Assembly (NCBI GenBank): GCA_021464415.1
Contig: CM038469.1
Location: forward strand, 17,689,901-17,753,900
Length of the DNA stretch: 64,000 bases
Origin: Lonicera japonica
Taxonomy: Eukaryota; Streptophyta; Magnoliopsida; Dipsacales; Caprifoliaceae
Direction: 5' to 3'
Of this stretch, positions 10,265 through 20,951 are shown in pieces (positions within the stretch are counted from its first letter, which is position 1; every line of letters begins with the position of its first letter). The position numbers and the translations under genes are program-made. The notes beneath the pieces are model-generated. The model ran no database searches. It was not told where the DNA came from and saw only the letters and a program-made list of their open reading frames with translations.

Positions 10265-13200
10265 GAGGCCTTTCCCTGCAAAAATTCTCTAGTTAAGAAA
10301 TCAGGAAGGGAATTTAACTCCCCTTTTATAAATTCTATTTTAAAATCAAATACTGATAAAATAGCTTGCCATCTTGCAAAAATTTGTTTAGAAGCAATAT
10401 TTTTAACATCCTTTTCAAGCACTTCTTTAGCTGCTTGACAATCAATACGCAGAAGAAATTGTTGATTCAATAAATCTTCTTGGAAGTCAGATATACATTC
10501 AACCACAGATAAAATTTCTTTCTTAATAGTAGAATAATTTTTCTGTGCATCATTCCATTTTCCAGAAGTGAATCTAGATAAGACTTCTTTATCAGAATTA
10601 TCAAATCTTTGTTTTAATATACCTCCATAACCTATATCAGAAGCATCTGTCTCAACAATTTTAAAAGAATAAGGAGAAATAAGTGCAAGGCAAGGTAATT
10701 GTTTTACTTTAGATTTAATAGTTCTAACGACTTTGGTATGTCTATCAGACCAGGGAACCGGATTTTTCCTAAGCCTTTCATATAAGGGGATACAATCAGT
10801 AGCTAGATTTTTATAATAATCTCGAATATAATTTAAAGATCCAAGAAATCTTTGTAATTGTGTCTTATCACGAATTTCATTAGGAAATTTTTCTGCAAAC
10901 TCAATAGCCCTATTGATAGGAATAATATTTCCCTTAGTAATTTCATGACCTAAAAACATTATTTTAGTTTGGAAAATACTCATCTTTTTAGCTGAAACAA
11001 CTAAACCAGCATTCTTTATAACTTTAATAAAAATTTGTATATGCTTAATATGCTGATCAATACTATTAGAAAAAATAAGAATGTCATCAATATAAACAAT
11101 AGAAAAAGTACTATAAAGGGTAAAAATATCATTCATAATATTCTGAAATTCTGAGGGGTCATTTTTAAGCCCGAATGGCATAACGTTCCATTCAAAATGT
11201 CCAAACGGGACAGTAAAAGCAGTTTTATACCTGTCGGCCTCAGCAATTTGGATTTGCCAATATCCAGATTTTAAATCAAATTTAGAGAAAATAGTAGCAG
11301 CCTGTAGACGGGCTAGTAAGTCCTTTTTGTTAGGGAGAGGATATCTAATCCATTTTAAAACTTTGTTTAAAGGTTTATAGTTAATAACTAATCTAGGAGC
11401 ACCACGCTCAATTTCAGATGCCTTGTTAACATAAAAGGCAGTACAACTCCACGGAGAATAACTTTTCCTAATAAGTTTTTTCTCTATGAGAGAAGAAATC
11501 TCACTTTTACAGTGTTCTAAGAGAATAGAATTCATCTGTGCCGGTCTAGCTTTAGTAGATATATTCTTTTCATCAAAATTTTCTTCATAAGGAAGGGGAA
11601 CAATATGTTTCTTTCTATTCCAGAAAGCAGTAGGAATATCACTACAAACTTCTCTAATAATTTGTTCCTGCAAATTCTTAATAGACAATTTATTTTTATG
11701 ATTGTTAAGTTGAAGATTGATATTCATAATTTTTAAATCATCGTACAAATAGTCAAGATGTTTTTCTTTAAAAACAAGCTTATCCTTAATTTCATTAACT
11801 TCTTTAATTCGAGGTTTAGTAATAAATTTAAATAAGATTTCTCTATTATCAAATTGTGTGACAAGACCTCTGTCATTTTTAGTAAAATGTTCTATAAGGT
11901 TTAAAAAAGGAGTACCTAATATAATACGTTGAGATAAATTTTTAATTAAAATAAAAGTACTCTTTATGCACATACCATCATTGCAAACATAAGCATTGGA
12001 TAATTTAAAATTTATTTTGAGTTTATTACCTCCCGCACTAGTCATAGATTCAGAAGTTTTTTCAAAATATTTAGTAGGGACTAAACCTTTCCTAATACAA
12101 TTCATATCAGCCCCTGTATCAAGAAGGGCTATGTCTTTAAGAATAAAATCTTTATCCACAACAATAGTAATATTTATATACCATTTTTGAACAATAACTT
12201 GATCTATAAGATTAAGGAAATTGTCACTAGTATTAAGGACTACAGTCTGAGAAGAATTTTCAGTAATAGTAGGAGATTTTTCCAAAATAGAGAGACGGAG
12301 TTTAATATCTCTAACCTCAGTTTTTAAACTATTTATCTCTGCTTTTAAATCTGAAATAGTAACCTCTTTCTCCGGAGTTTTATAAAAACTTTCAAGGATA
12401 TTATGTAAAGAATATGGTTCTGTACTTGGTAAAATACTTTTTTCAGTTTTAAACGTAGTTAAATATTGTTCTATGAGTTTACGTTTAATATTAGTATCCT
12501 CAACTTGATCTATAAGATCTAAGATAGACTGTTCTTCTTTAGTCAAAACATTAATACTAAGACCATTAGTTTCTAATATAGCCTTATAATAATCAGTCTG
12601 TGATTTGCAATTACAATCAGAATCAGACTCCAAATTATTGGAAGAAGCGCCAGAAGGGGATTCAGATTTAATGTTATTAACGTCTTCTTCTTCATTTTCT
12701 TCCTCTTCACCATCACTAGGGTTTAATAAAACCGCCATAAGTTGCCTTTTAAGGCCTTCGTCAGCTATTTCACTAAGCTTTTGCTTAGTCCAACACTTAT
12801 TAGCATAGTGGCCAGCCTTGCCACATTTTCTACAAATAATTTGACTCATATTGGGCCTCTTATTAGACCCGGGCTTCCTATGAGGTGCCTTAGAGGTAGA
12901 AGGTTGAGAGGCTTTCTTATGTGGTTTTTTACGCCTTTTATGGTGTTTTCTAGTTCTATTAGAACTGTCAGTAGTTTTCTTAATCCTAGAATAAGGAATA
13001 CTCATATCATAAGCAAATTGGTCACAAAATTCTCCTATTTCTTTACGACCCGTTAAATTCTGAGCTTTTAATTGAGCTTTGAGCTTAATATCGTTACATA
13101 GGGATAACCCCTCAGCAATACATTCACTAATAAGATAACCATAAGTATAATCCTTATAAGGAATAGATGTACCACCATGTTTTTTACTAATACGGTCTTT

Positions 13201-15450
13201 AACCTTTTGGGCAAATAACGTAGGAAGACCTACTATAAATTTTTCTTTCCAAAAATCTGCATTAGCGTCTTCTCTTGTCATAACTTTTGAAAGAAATACA
13301 TCTTTGTACCATCTAAAATGGGTCAAAGTAGGGCACTTCAAATTTATTAATAAATCCTTACTTCTATTCAATATGGTAGGGTGAGGGCCTATAAAATGTT
13401 GAACAATAGCAGTAAGAAGAGAATAAACAGCATTCTCTTCAGCTTTAGGTTGAACCTGGGTAATATCCTGGCCTTGTTCATTTTTGGTAGTAACATTAAT
13501 ATTAACTATTTTTACAGAGTTTTTAATCTCAGTCCTCTGACTATCACTCAGAACGTTATCCCACCAGCTTCGCAATTGGCCAGAAAAACCTGCAATCATA
13601 AATTCAGCAACACTTTTGTCGCTGCTACCACTAGCTTTACAAGCAGTACCATACATAGTCATACGGTATAATTGGGTTAATATTTGATATTCGAACATAC
13701 CATCAATATACCATTCGTATATAGTTTTAGCACTAAAATTAACTGTATGATTAAAAATAGCTTCTTCCTCAAATAGCATATCTTGAGGGGTAGGACGCTG
13801 GTAATAAGTCCTAGTGGGAGCCATTTGGGTAGCTACATGGGTTTTACCAAAAGTTATTTTATTAAGATCTCCTTCCATAGCTAATAGCTCATTTTTAAAT
13901 TGAGTGATATTAGAGAAATCAGTCTCATAATCAGAGACATCCTCAGTTTGGGTAATAGGGAGTATCTGTTTTCCATTAAATAAACGGAGTTTTTCTAACT
14001 TTTCAGTAAGAGCATCAAAAATTTCTTTATTCTTGTCAGCAGTTTTAAACTTTTCAGTGAGTTCTATAACAGGTTTAATATAGGAAGTTTCTACTTTAGG
14101 TTTTTCTATAATAGGAGCAGGCCTTTTTTCTTCGAAAGCTTGAACCTTTTCCAAAGCTTCCTCAATACGAGTTAATTGACTTGCCACGGTTTGTATATGC
14201 AAGTTAGTGTAATTATTTTGCTTAATAACCTTATTAATATCATCAGGGCCTATATGAGACGAAGTTATCCTAATATTGGATGAAAAAGTACTAGTTTCTA
14301 AGGTCTGATTTTCTCCTACCTCTATTTTTAATGCTTCAGTAGGAGGATAAAGAGACTGGACCATATTTCCAGAAGCTGTTTTCCAAGTTTTATAAAAACT
14401 GTCAATAGTACAAATAGTAGGATAATCTCCTTCATAATTACTATAAAACCATGTGACAAAAGGAATAACTTCTTCGTTTTCATCAATATGTTCATAGAAC
14501 TTAGCTTTAAAAAATAGTTTTTGTTCTTCTGAAAATTCAGCAAAAAACCATTTTCTAAAATCAGAATATTTTTCTTGCATAAATTCTGTATTACAATCAG
14601 TACGTTTATAAGAAAATTCACTTTTAGTAAGAGTCATAATTTGTTTCATAGCAAAACCTAATTCTGAAATAGTATCAGGTTCATTTTTTGAAGGTTTAGA
14701 ATAAACACCATGAGGAATATTTTGCTGGGAATTAATGACTCCCTCGAATTGCAACTCGCCATCTTTAGTACCAGAAACTCCTGCTTCTAAGGGATTTCTA
14801 GAAATAGGAATACTAGAGCTAATAGTAGGGGCAGGTGTATAAAACCTTTGGCTTTCTGAATGAGAAGCCGAAGATGGTCTTTTGGATGAGGTAGATAACC
14901 TAGCAGTCTTATTATTATCAAATCTAACAATAACATCTCCATCATCAAATTGAAGAATCTCCTCAATTTTTTTATTTTCAACAGGGGTTGGTGGAGCTGC
15001 AGCCTCCAGAAGCCATTGTTCAGGTAATTCAATTTCATTCCATTTAATGGTTCTAGGCACGGCTATATCAGATTTTAATAAATTAGTCTCAATAAGTGTA
15101 GTTTTTCCCTTAGGATCATATCTTTTAGCATTTGGGCTAAGAGTATTCATAACTTTATAATGGACTCTATAAGTGACATTTAAAGGTTCGCTACCTTCTT
15201 TTAAATCATAACCATTCATTTGAATATTCAAGGTTAAAACATCTAATAAGTTTTTATCAGTCAGAGAAACAGAATAATCAGGGAAGCAATTAAAATAGAC
15301 TGGACCATCACATAAACTGGTCTGAATTATTCCTAATAAAGAATCCTTAAATTTATTATGCCTGCAATCACGTAAGGCAATTAATAAAGAGGTATTTAAA
15401 CCAAGAGAAGTAAGAGGTTTAATAGCAACTTGAATTAAACCAATATGCAT
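10261..15450 (-). CDS. Caulimovirid ORF1 polyprotein (MP-CP-PR-RT-RH), open
   Basis: A single 1,729-codon frame without internal stops. Residues about 1-160 resemble the caulimovirid movement protein of the 30K type, for example the CDGPVYFNCFPDYSVSL segment. Residues about 540-830 fit the coat core, followed by a strongly basic Arg/Lys-His stretch and a zinc knuckle with C873, C876, H881 and C886. An aspartic protease active site DTGA begins at D1111. The reverse transcriptase has FGLK upstream of the catalytic YIDD at 1453-1456. RNase H follows, with its first Asp at about residue 1602 (TDASD) and a late LPDFLTR motif. Only 16 bases separate its ATG from the terminal repeat; an in-frame TGA lies about 13 codons upstream, so this ATG is the only start. 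There is no integrase, which excludes an LTR retrotransposon. Whether it is expressed is unknown. Confidence 0.87.
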   Translation of the reverse strand: MHIGLIQVAIKPLTSLGLNTSLLIALRDCRHNKFKDSLLGIIQTSLCDGPVYFNCFPDYSVSLTDKNLLDVLTLNIQMNGYDLKEGSEPLNVTYRVHYKVMNTLSPNAKRYDPKGKTTLIETNLLKSDIAVPRTIKWNEIELPEQWLLEAAAPPTPVENKKIEEILQFDDGDVIVRFDNNKTARLSTSSKRPSSASHSESQRFYTPAPTISSSIPISRNPLEAGVSGTKDGELQFEGVINSQQNIPHGVYSKPSKNEPDTISELGFAMKQIMTLTKSEFSYKRTDCNTEFMQEKYSDFRKWFFAEFSEEQKLFFKAKFYEHIDENEEVIPFVTWFYSNYEGDYPTICTIDSFYKTWKTASGNMVQSLYPPTEALKIEVGENQTLETSTFSSNIRITSSHIGPDDINKVIKQNNYTNLHIQTVASQLTRIEEALEKVQAFEEKRPAPIIEKPKVETSYIKPVIELTEKFKTADKNKEIFDALTEKLEKLRLFNGKQILPITQTEDVSDYETDFSNITQFKNELLAMEGDLNKITFGKTHVATQMAPTRTYYQRPTPQDMLFEEEAIFNHTVNFSAKTIYEWYIDGMFEYQILTQLYRMTMYGTACKASGSSDKSVAEFMIAGFSGQLRSWWDNVLSDSQRTEIKNSVKIVNINVTTKNEQGQDITQVQPKAEENAVYSLLTAIVQHFIGPHPTILNRSKDLLINLKCPTLTHFRWYKDVFLSKVMTREDANADFWKEKFIVGLPTLFAQKVKDRISKKHGGTSIPYKDYTYGYLISECIAEGLSLCNDIKLKAQLKAQNLTGRKEIGEFCDQFAYDMSIPYSRIKKTTDSSNRTRKHHKRRKKPHKKASQPSTSKAPHRKPGSNKRPNMSQIICRKCGKAGHYANKCWTKQKLSEIADEGLKRQLMAVLLNPSDGEEEENEEEDVNNIKSESPSGASSNNLESDSDCNCKSQTDYYKAILETNGLSINVLTKEEQSILDLIDQVEDTNIKRKLIEQYLTTFKTEKSILPSTEPYSLHNILESFYKTPEKEVTISDLKAEINSLKTEVRDIKLRLSILEKSPTITENSSQTVVLNTSDNFLNLIDQVIVQKWYINITIVVDKDFILKDIALLDTGADMNCIRKGLVPTKYFEKTSESMTSAGGNKLKINFKLSNAYVCNDGMCIKSTFILIKNLSQRIILGTPFLNLIEHFTKNDRGLVTQFDNREILFKFITKPRIKEVNEIKDKLVFKEKHLDYLYDDLKIMNINLQLNNHKNKLSIKNLQEQIIREVCSDIPTAFWNRKKHIVPLPYEENFDEKNISTKARPAQMNSILLEHCKSEISSLIEKKLIRKSYSPWSCTAFYVNKASEIERGAPRLVINYKPLNKVLKWIRYPLPNKKDLLARLQAATIFSKFDLKSGYWQIQIAEADRYKTAFTVPFGHFEWNVMPFGLKNDPSEFQNIMNDIFTLYSTFSIVYIDDILIFSNSIDQHIKHIQIFIKVIKNAGLVVSAKKMSIFQTKIMFLGHEITKGNIIPINRAIEFAEKFPNEIRDKTQLQRFLGSLNYIRDYYKNLATDCIPLYERLRKNPVPWSDRHTKVVRTIKSKVKQLPCLALISPYSFKIVETDASDIGYGGILKQRFDNSDKEVLSRFTSGKWNDAQKNYSTIKKEILSVVECISDFQEDLLNQQFLLRIDCQAAKEVLEKDVKNIASKQIFARWQAILSVFDFKIEFIKGELNSLPDFLTREFLQGKAS

Positions 15451-15466
15451 ATATTTATATTTATCT

Positions 15467-15779
15467 TTAGATTTAGAATTAAATCAACAAAAATAAATTC
15501 AAGCAGATTCAAATATACATCACAACTAAATCAATCAAAAAGATAAACATAAAATTATTGATTATTGATTTTGGAATTAAATCAATGTAAATAAATTCAA
15601 ATATAAATCACAACAAAATCAATCAAAAAGATAAACATAAAAATTATTGATTCTTAATTTTGAAATTAAATCAATGTAAATTAATTCAAACCAATTCAAA
15701 CACATATCGCAAAAAAAATCAAAAAAGAAGAAGAAGATATTATAAGAATTATTCAAAAAAGTCAAAGGAAGAAAATGTC
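15467..15779 (-). repeat. Right copy of the 313-bp terminal direct repeat
   Basis: This copy is the viral leader directly upstream of ORF1. Its outer edge at 15779 corresponds to the base just after the TGGTATC of the primer site in the left copy. Beyond it host-like DNA begins. Confidence 0.9.
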
Positions 15780-16215
15780 TTAAACTCACAAGAGTTACTA
15801 TGAGTCTAAAAGATACAAATATATCTGAGGCACATTTCTCCTATAATAGCAACCAGACATATTAAATTACATATTTCTAATTAATTTTCTAGCAGACATA
15901 TTAAGCTACCTGCATCTTCTTAATTTTTTGGCAGACATGTTAAACTGCATCTTCTCAATTTTCTGTCAGACATATTTTCTGTCAGACATATTTTATGTCA
16001 GACATATTAAGCTTTAATTCAAGCATTACTTATTAGTTTAAAAAATTGGAAAGTTTAGACAAATAAGAAAGTAATTTTAAGAATCAAAACAAGATTTACC
16101 TAAGGAAATAGTTCTTAAAATATTTTTATTTTTTAGAGAATTTTACTTATTATTTTAATAAAATGGAAAGTCTAAACAAATAAGAAAGTAATTTTATGAA
16201 TCAAAATTGTTTTTT
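15780..16215. repeat. Right flank: short CAGACATATT repeats and a 117-bp-offset duplication
   Basis: From 15850 to 16015 the motif CAGACATATT or a close variant recurs at least six times. At 16026-16094 and 16143-16210 lie two similar copies of a ~68-bp sequence containing ACAAATAAGAAAGTAATTTTA. No gene was recognised. Confidence 0.6.
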
Positions 16216-18379
16216 TAGTTGTATTTGGTTTTTAAAAAAACACCTTTTTATGTAGAAAGTCTTGTTGGATTTTAATTCTCTTGGCACCCTTGATGATATC
16301 ATTCCCTTTTTTGTTATGTCTTTATGCAAAGTATTAGCAACAAATCGAATATTGAAGCAATCTGTTTTGATTTCTTCCTTTGATGGCAAATGATTCTTTG
16401 TGGGCTACTTACTTCCAATATGCCTATGAATTAGCTTTTAGTTGGAACGACTATGCGGACTCGCTTTCACACTAAATTGCCAATAGCTTTATGTTTGATT
16501 GGCTTCATTTTTAGAATCACAGGGTTGGGTTATGGACAATTTTCACGAGTCGGGTTAGTCTGTTGTATTGACTTGGGTTCTTTGGTAAATATAGGTTAAT
16601 TTAGTATGGGCTACATAACTATTTGGCCCATTTTCTGTTTTGTAAATGGCTTGTGTTGTCAAATAAATCACACCACTATGATCAAATTGTGGGCCAATAT
16701 CATGTCCTTCATAGATCAACCTATGTGAGTAGTGTGCATCTTCTATACAATAATCAACTTTGGGGTTTCCCTCAGTTCTTGAACATCTCTCTTGTCAAAA
16801 TCCGACGTTACACTCACTCCATATTCAATTTTCACATTCAACCAATCTGGCAATTCCAAAAATTAACCAGCGTATTGCATTCAATTATCTACCATTAACC
16901 ACCATTAAATTCCACCGTATGATTGCATGGTTACAACTGAAGGGTATTATTAGCATTTGTTGTTAATTTTTTCCCTCAATTTTTCTTATGGGCCTAAAGA
17001 ATCATTTAACATATTGATATATGTTTATACTTGATTTTTTTTGTAAATCATTTTGCCAAGTACGTAGGTCCTCCATTTACATTGCATTAACAGAGTTTGG
17101 TATTCAAATGTTTAGTTCGGTAGTTTATATTAATAAATACTAATAGGTTCAGTTTAATGGTCTAATGAAATAAAACTCTTTGTTGCTGTGTGTTATTCTT
17201 CTATTTTCATTTTGAAAGATATTTGTTTGTCCCATTCGTTTTGACGGATCATACTTTGATATATTAATCAATTTTTTATTCTTAGGTGTCTTGATATCTA
17301 TGTGAGATGCAAGGAATTACTCAATCTATATGTTACGAATCGATTGATCTTCACATATACCTACAGATATATTCTTACAAAGGTTCAAATATGTCATAGG
17401 TTCATTAGTAGCAATAAGTTCAAATTTGAATGTTAGTTGCTTATTTTTTATTTGAACTAGTTTTATAGCCTGCGCGATGTGCAAACGTTTTATAATTAAC
17501 ATACAAATACATATATATTGTAAAACATATATTACATTGTATTGTAAATTTTTCATTGTTCTATTGCTTTATTTTTTCATGGCAAAATGTTTTTTTTTCC
17601 CTACCAAATATTTTCTCAGATGAAATTGTAATTTACCTAAAAAGATAAGTCACTAATTCATTTCATAGGGGTCACCAATAACCAATACCCAATATAGACA
17701 ATCGAGTCACTCCATTTACTAACCACATAGATTCATGCGCTTTCAAAAAATTAAATATTAATTCGCCAACTCAGTCAATTTTGTATGTATATTATATAGA
17801 AATGTACATATTTATATATACTATTACATGTGTTAGATTCTAATAGTGAAGTGAGGAGAGTTGTATGCATATTTTATTACTTACAAAATTGTTAAACCCA
17901 CGAAGATAAGTGATTTTTATATAATAGTAAGCAGCTTTTATGACGTTTTTAAATGTAGTTTTTTCTTAAAAAAAATTGGGACACGTTGATGAATCCAGGT
18001 GAGAGAAAAGAAAAAGGAGATATTGGTAGGGGGTACACCTATGTGTCAAGAAACAAAAACAAAATCAAATTAAATCTCAAAATGGTACATCTCTATTGTC
18101 TTCTAATTTGAACTTTGCTTACAATTAACTCACCATAGGTAATGAAATAACTACACGATTTACTTTCCCTTAAAACATATATTTCATAAAAAATAGAGAG
18201 CTATATATATATACATTTACTTTCATTGTCAAAGTTAACTGAATTTTTCTAGAAAGTGAGCTGCAAAACAATCAAATAAAGCAAAAATATAGTGAGTAGC
18301 AGAAAATAATAGTGATGATGTAACAAAATAAAGTTTTTGAAAAGGGTAATTGATGGGCCCAAGGATAGCACTAGAGCTG
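16216..18379. other. AT-rich gene-poor stretch
   Basis: A 62-codon minus-strand frame at 16201-16389 and a 91-codon plus-strand frame at 16623-16898 lack recognisable motifs and I do not call them genes. Nothing else was recognised. Confidence 0.5.
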
Positions 18380-19054
18380 GATTATGGAGTGAAGGCTATG
18401 CAGATCCCATCCGGTTTCCAAGTGGCCCAATCACTTGAACTAGAGCCAAGAAGATCAAGGAGGCACTTATGACCATGGTCCAAGAGATGATGAGCAAAGC
18501 TGAAGCATGGAGGAGCATTGAAGGGGATCGGGCTCAAGAATGGAAGACATTGCTTAAAGGCCCAATTGAAGATGTTCAAAATAGCAGCCCAAGAGATTAA
18601 AAACATGTATTAGATAAATGGGCTGGGCTAGGCTTTGTTTATTTTAAGTCTAATTTATGTTTAGTTTTGTTTGGGCCAAATTATGTTGAAAACCCATTAA
18701 TTTCATTTTTGTTTATTTTCCTAGACCTAGTAGGTTTAATTACTCCTATTTAAAAGAGCTAACGATATTGTTTTAAGCAGCTTTGATTAATTAAATTTGA
18801 GTGTTTTTCACCTCTTGCATTCTAAGAACGTCTCGAACAGCTAAAATAAGGGTTCTTGTTGTTCTTCGACTTAGCAATCAATTAACCCATTAATTAATTG
18901 TTTATCTACGACTATACCAAGGTTCTTTCTCGTTTTCGGGATTGGGTTGAGGTTCCACCTCCATTAACTTTGCGTGATTCCAAGGTTCTTGCATCTTCAT
19001 ACGCTAAGGGTTGCGGATCCATCTTGCTTGGATAGAATACGATCGCAGTTCACA
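18380..19054 (+). mobile_element. Second Ty3/gypsy tail plus LTR, related to 803-1466
   Basis: The sequence CAGATCCCATCCGG is shared with 808-821 and the following tail resembles the pol C-terminus with stops. A TATA-like TATTTAAAAG lies near 18748, and the block ends GATCGCAGTTCACA, close to the end at 1466. It is a second, independently decayed copy of the same family on the same strand. Confidence 0.7.
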
Positions 19055-20159
19055 TTAGTAATAATATTACCATTGTTGCTTCAAATGCGTTATGGAAGAT
19101 GAAATCTTAAGTGCGCATTTAGTTCAAGTTTTGAGCTTTCCTGTAATAATATACTTGTAATATCACACAAAACTTTTTAATCTAACACATATAGTTAACT
19201 TGACATCACGCGATTCAAATTGTTATCAATCTATATTGGAAAATGATAAAGTGCAAGGCATACATACATCGAGAAAGTGTTTTATGGTTAAATAATTTAA
19301 GAAAATAATTTTGAGAAGGAAGAAGTGCGAGATGAAAATGCATTATCAACTTACCATGTTCCTTTTATAACTAACTTGCATTTTGTCAAAGAAATATCTA
19401 TGATCCCTAAAAAATTGAAATTTAGATAATTCCATTATGCGGAAATCTAAATGAAATGCATAGAACATTACGAATAATTTGCATTCAAATTTCATAAAGA
19501 TGGTTGTGCATACACAAAATCAAGCCTAAAAAAAGATATATGTACAATCGCATCCATGAGAACTAAATATTAATGGACATTGAAACTTGCTAAGAATACC
19601 TTTCCATCTCTAAATTTTGCATGGGCAAGTATCTTCATCTCCTATAGCACATCCTCTAACAGTACAACAATACAATGTAAAACATTATTGGAAAGCATTA
19701 CTGAGAGAAATCATAATCCAAATTAAATGAATATTATTATGTAGACATTGCATTTATTTTGAATGTATGGCTACTGTGTCCTTGACAAAATGAATTAACT
19801 ATTAAGTGTCGACTTTATAGCACATGAAAATTGAACGAAACATAATTACGGAAAAGAAGCATGCCATTAATAATCTCTCAAAAATCAAATAACATATTAG
19901 AAAGGAAATATAATTTTTCTTAATATAAATGCTTATAATCTTTCTTATTTGCTAGAAGATTGATAATAACATAATTTCTTTTGACCAAATCATTTACTTT
20001 CCAAGTGCATATCTTCTATCAACAATAACCAAGTACAAAAACTAAGTAAAAGTAGATATTTTTGTGTTCGTGATAGAAGAGATTGGTCAGATGAGAAGAG
20101 GTGAAAACAAAAATTATTGTAGCATAAGTAGAAACACCTTATATGATATAACCCACGGT
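19055..20159. other. AT-rich stretch without recognised features
   Basis: No ORF above about 60 codons has motifs, and no element termini were recognised. Confidence 0.5.
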
Positions 20160-20527
20160 GATATCGCACGAAACCCGCAAACACAACGAATTGGTTGTGC
20201 GAACCTCAACACAGATACATGCGAAAACCGTAGCAAATTATGAACCTGGACCGTTTCTACAATCATATTAGGATGGAAAACAAAGACGCCACAACCGGGT
20301 GCGGATACCGATTGATAAGTCGAATGAACGCCACGGACAAACCGATAAGTTCAAGTAGTTCGTGAAGAATCAAAGATGATTAATATCTCTCAATATTATT
20401 ATGAATAATGTCTTAGTTATTAAAAATAATACAATGAACCCCCTTTAAATAGGGTGTAGAAAACTTAGGTAACAAGAAACCAATCCAACAAGGAATCCTC
20501 AAAACAAGAACTAGTCTCCTAAATTAT

Positions 20528-20595
<68 letters not shown>

Positions 20596-20951
20596 CGCTA
20601 AATAATAAATAAAAATGTGTGGGCTTGACTCTACACTCTTAGGCCGCATAGACATGGTCTTCTCACTGAAATTGGGCTTGAATGAGTGTAATCCAACCTC
20701 CACTTTGTGCTCCACGTTTTTTTTCCTCCAATGAGCTTAATTGTGCCTTTATCTTGAGCCCAAATAGCTTGAATTAATCTATTAAGCTCTGCCTTTAACT
20801 TCTTGGCCCGCAACCTTGTAATTGGGTCTGTTGGAACTTGAATTGGGCCTGTTGGAACTTTGATGGCCTTTGAATTGTCTTCATTTCGCACAACAACCTT
20901 GCCTCCATCATTATATATATGCATATCAATTGTTGATAGATTGTAATTCAC
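20160..20951 (-). mobile_element. Third Ty3/gypsy tail, minus strand, with LTR-like sequence
   Basis: The minus-strand frame 20951-20631 (106 codons) contains PTDPITRLRAKKLKAELNRL, matching the basic GPITRAKAKK-type tail at the left edge of the window. Downstream on the same strand, a TATA-like TATTTAAAG near 20450 and transcript-like sequence suggest LTR down to about 20160. An AAT microsatellite sits between the tail and the LTR-like part. Confidence 0.6.
20528..20595. repeat. (AAT)n microsatellite, about 22 units
   Basis: An uninterrupted run of TAA/AAT triplets. It produces a spurious poly-isoleucine frame on the minus strand. Confidence 0.95.

Larger units (their letters stand above)
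8221..15779 (-). mobile_element. Endogenous caulimovirid (plant pararetrovirus), slightly longer than one genome
   Basis: The block carries, on the minus strand, an intergenic leader, ORF1 (movement-coat-protease-RT-RNase H), ORF2, and a second intergenic region with promoter, poly(A) signal and primer site. This order, with no integrase and with movement and coat domains in one polyprotein, is characteristic of Caulimoviridae. The two-ORF plan with ORF1 carrying all enzymatic domains resembles endogenous florendoviruses; petuvirus-like relatives are the alternative. A 313-bp direct repeat at both ends, offset by exactly 7,246 bases, implies a circular genome of about 7.25 kb integrated with terminal redundancy. 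No target duplication was recognised. Genus assignment is an inference. Confidence 0.85.

Noticed and set aside
12605..13671. Plus-strand frames opposite the viral polyprotein
   Set aside because: They are shadows of ORF1 on the other strand.
8221..15779. LTR retrotransposon with 313-bp LTRs
   Set aside because: The repeat lacks TG...CA ends, no integrase exists, and a movement-protein domain is present; caulimovirid integration fits better.
15850..16015. CRISPR-like short repeats (CAGACATATT)
   Set aside because: Repeats are 10 bases and irregularly spaced in plant DNA; not a CRISPR array.
16201..16389. 62-codon minus-strand frame
   Set aside because: No recognisable motif and no gene context.
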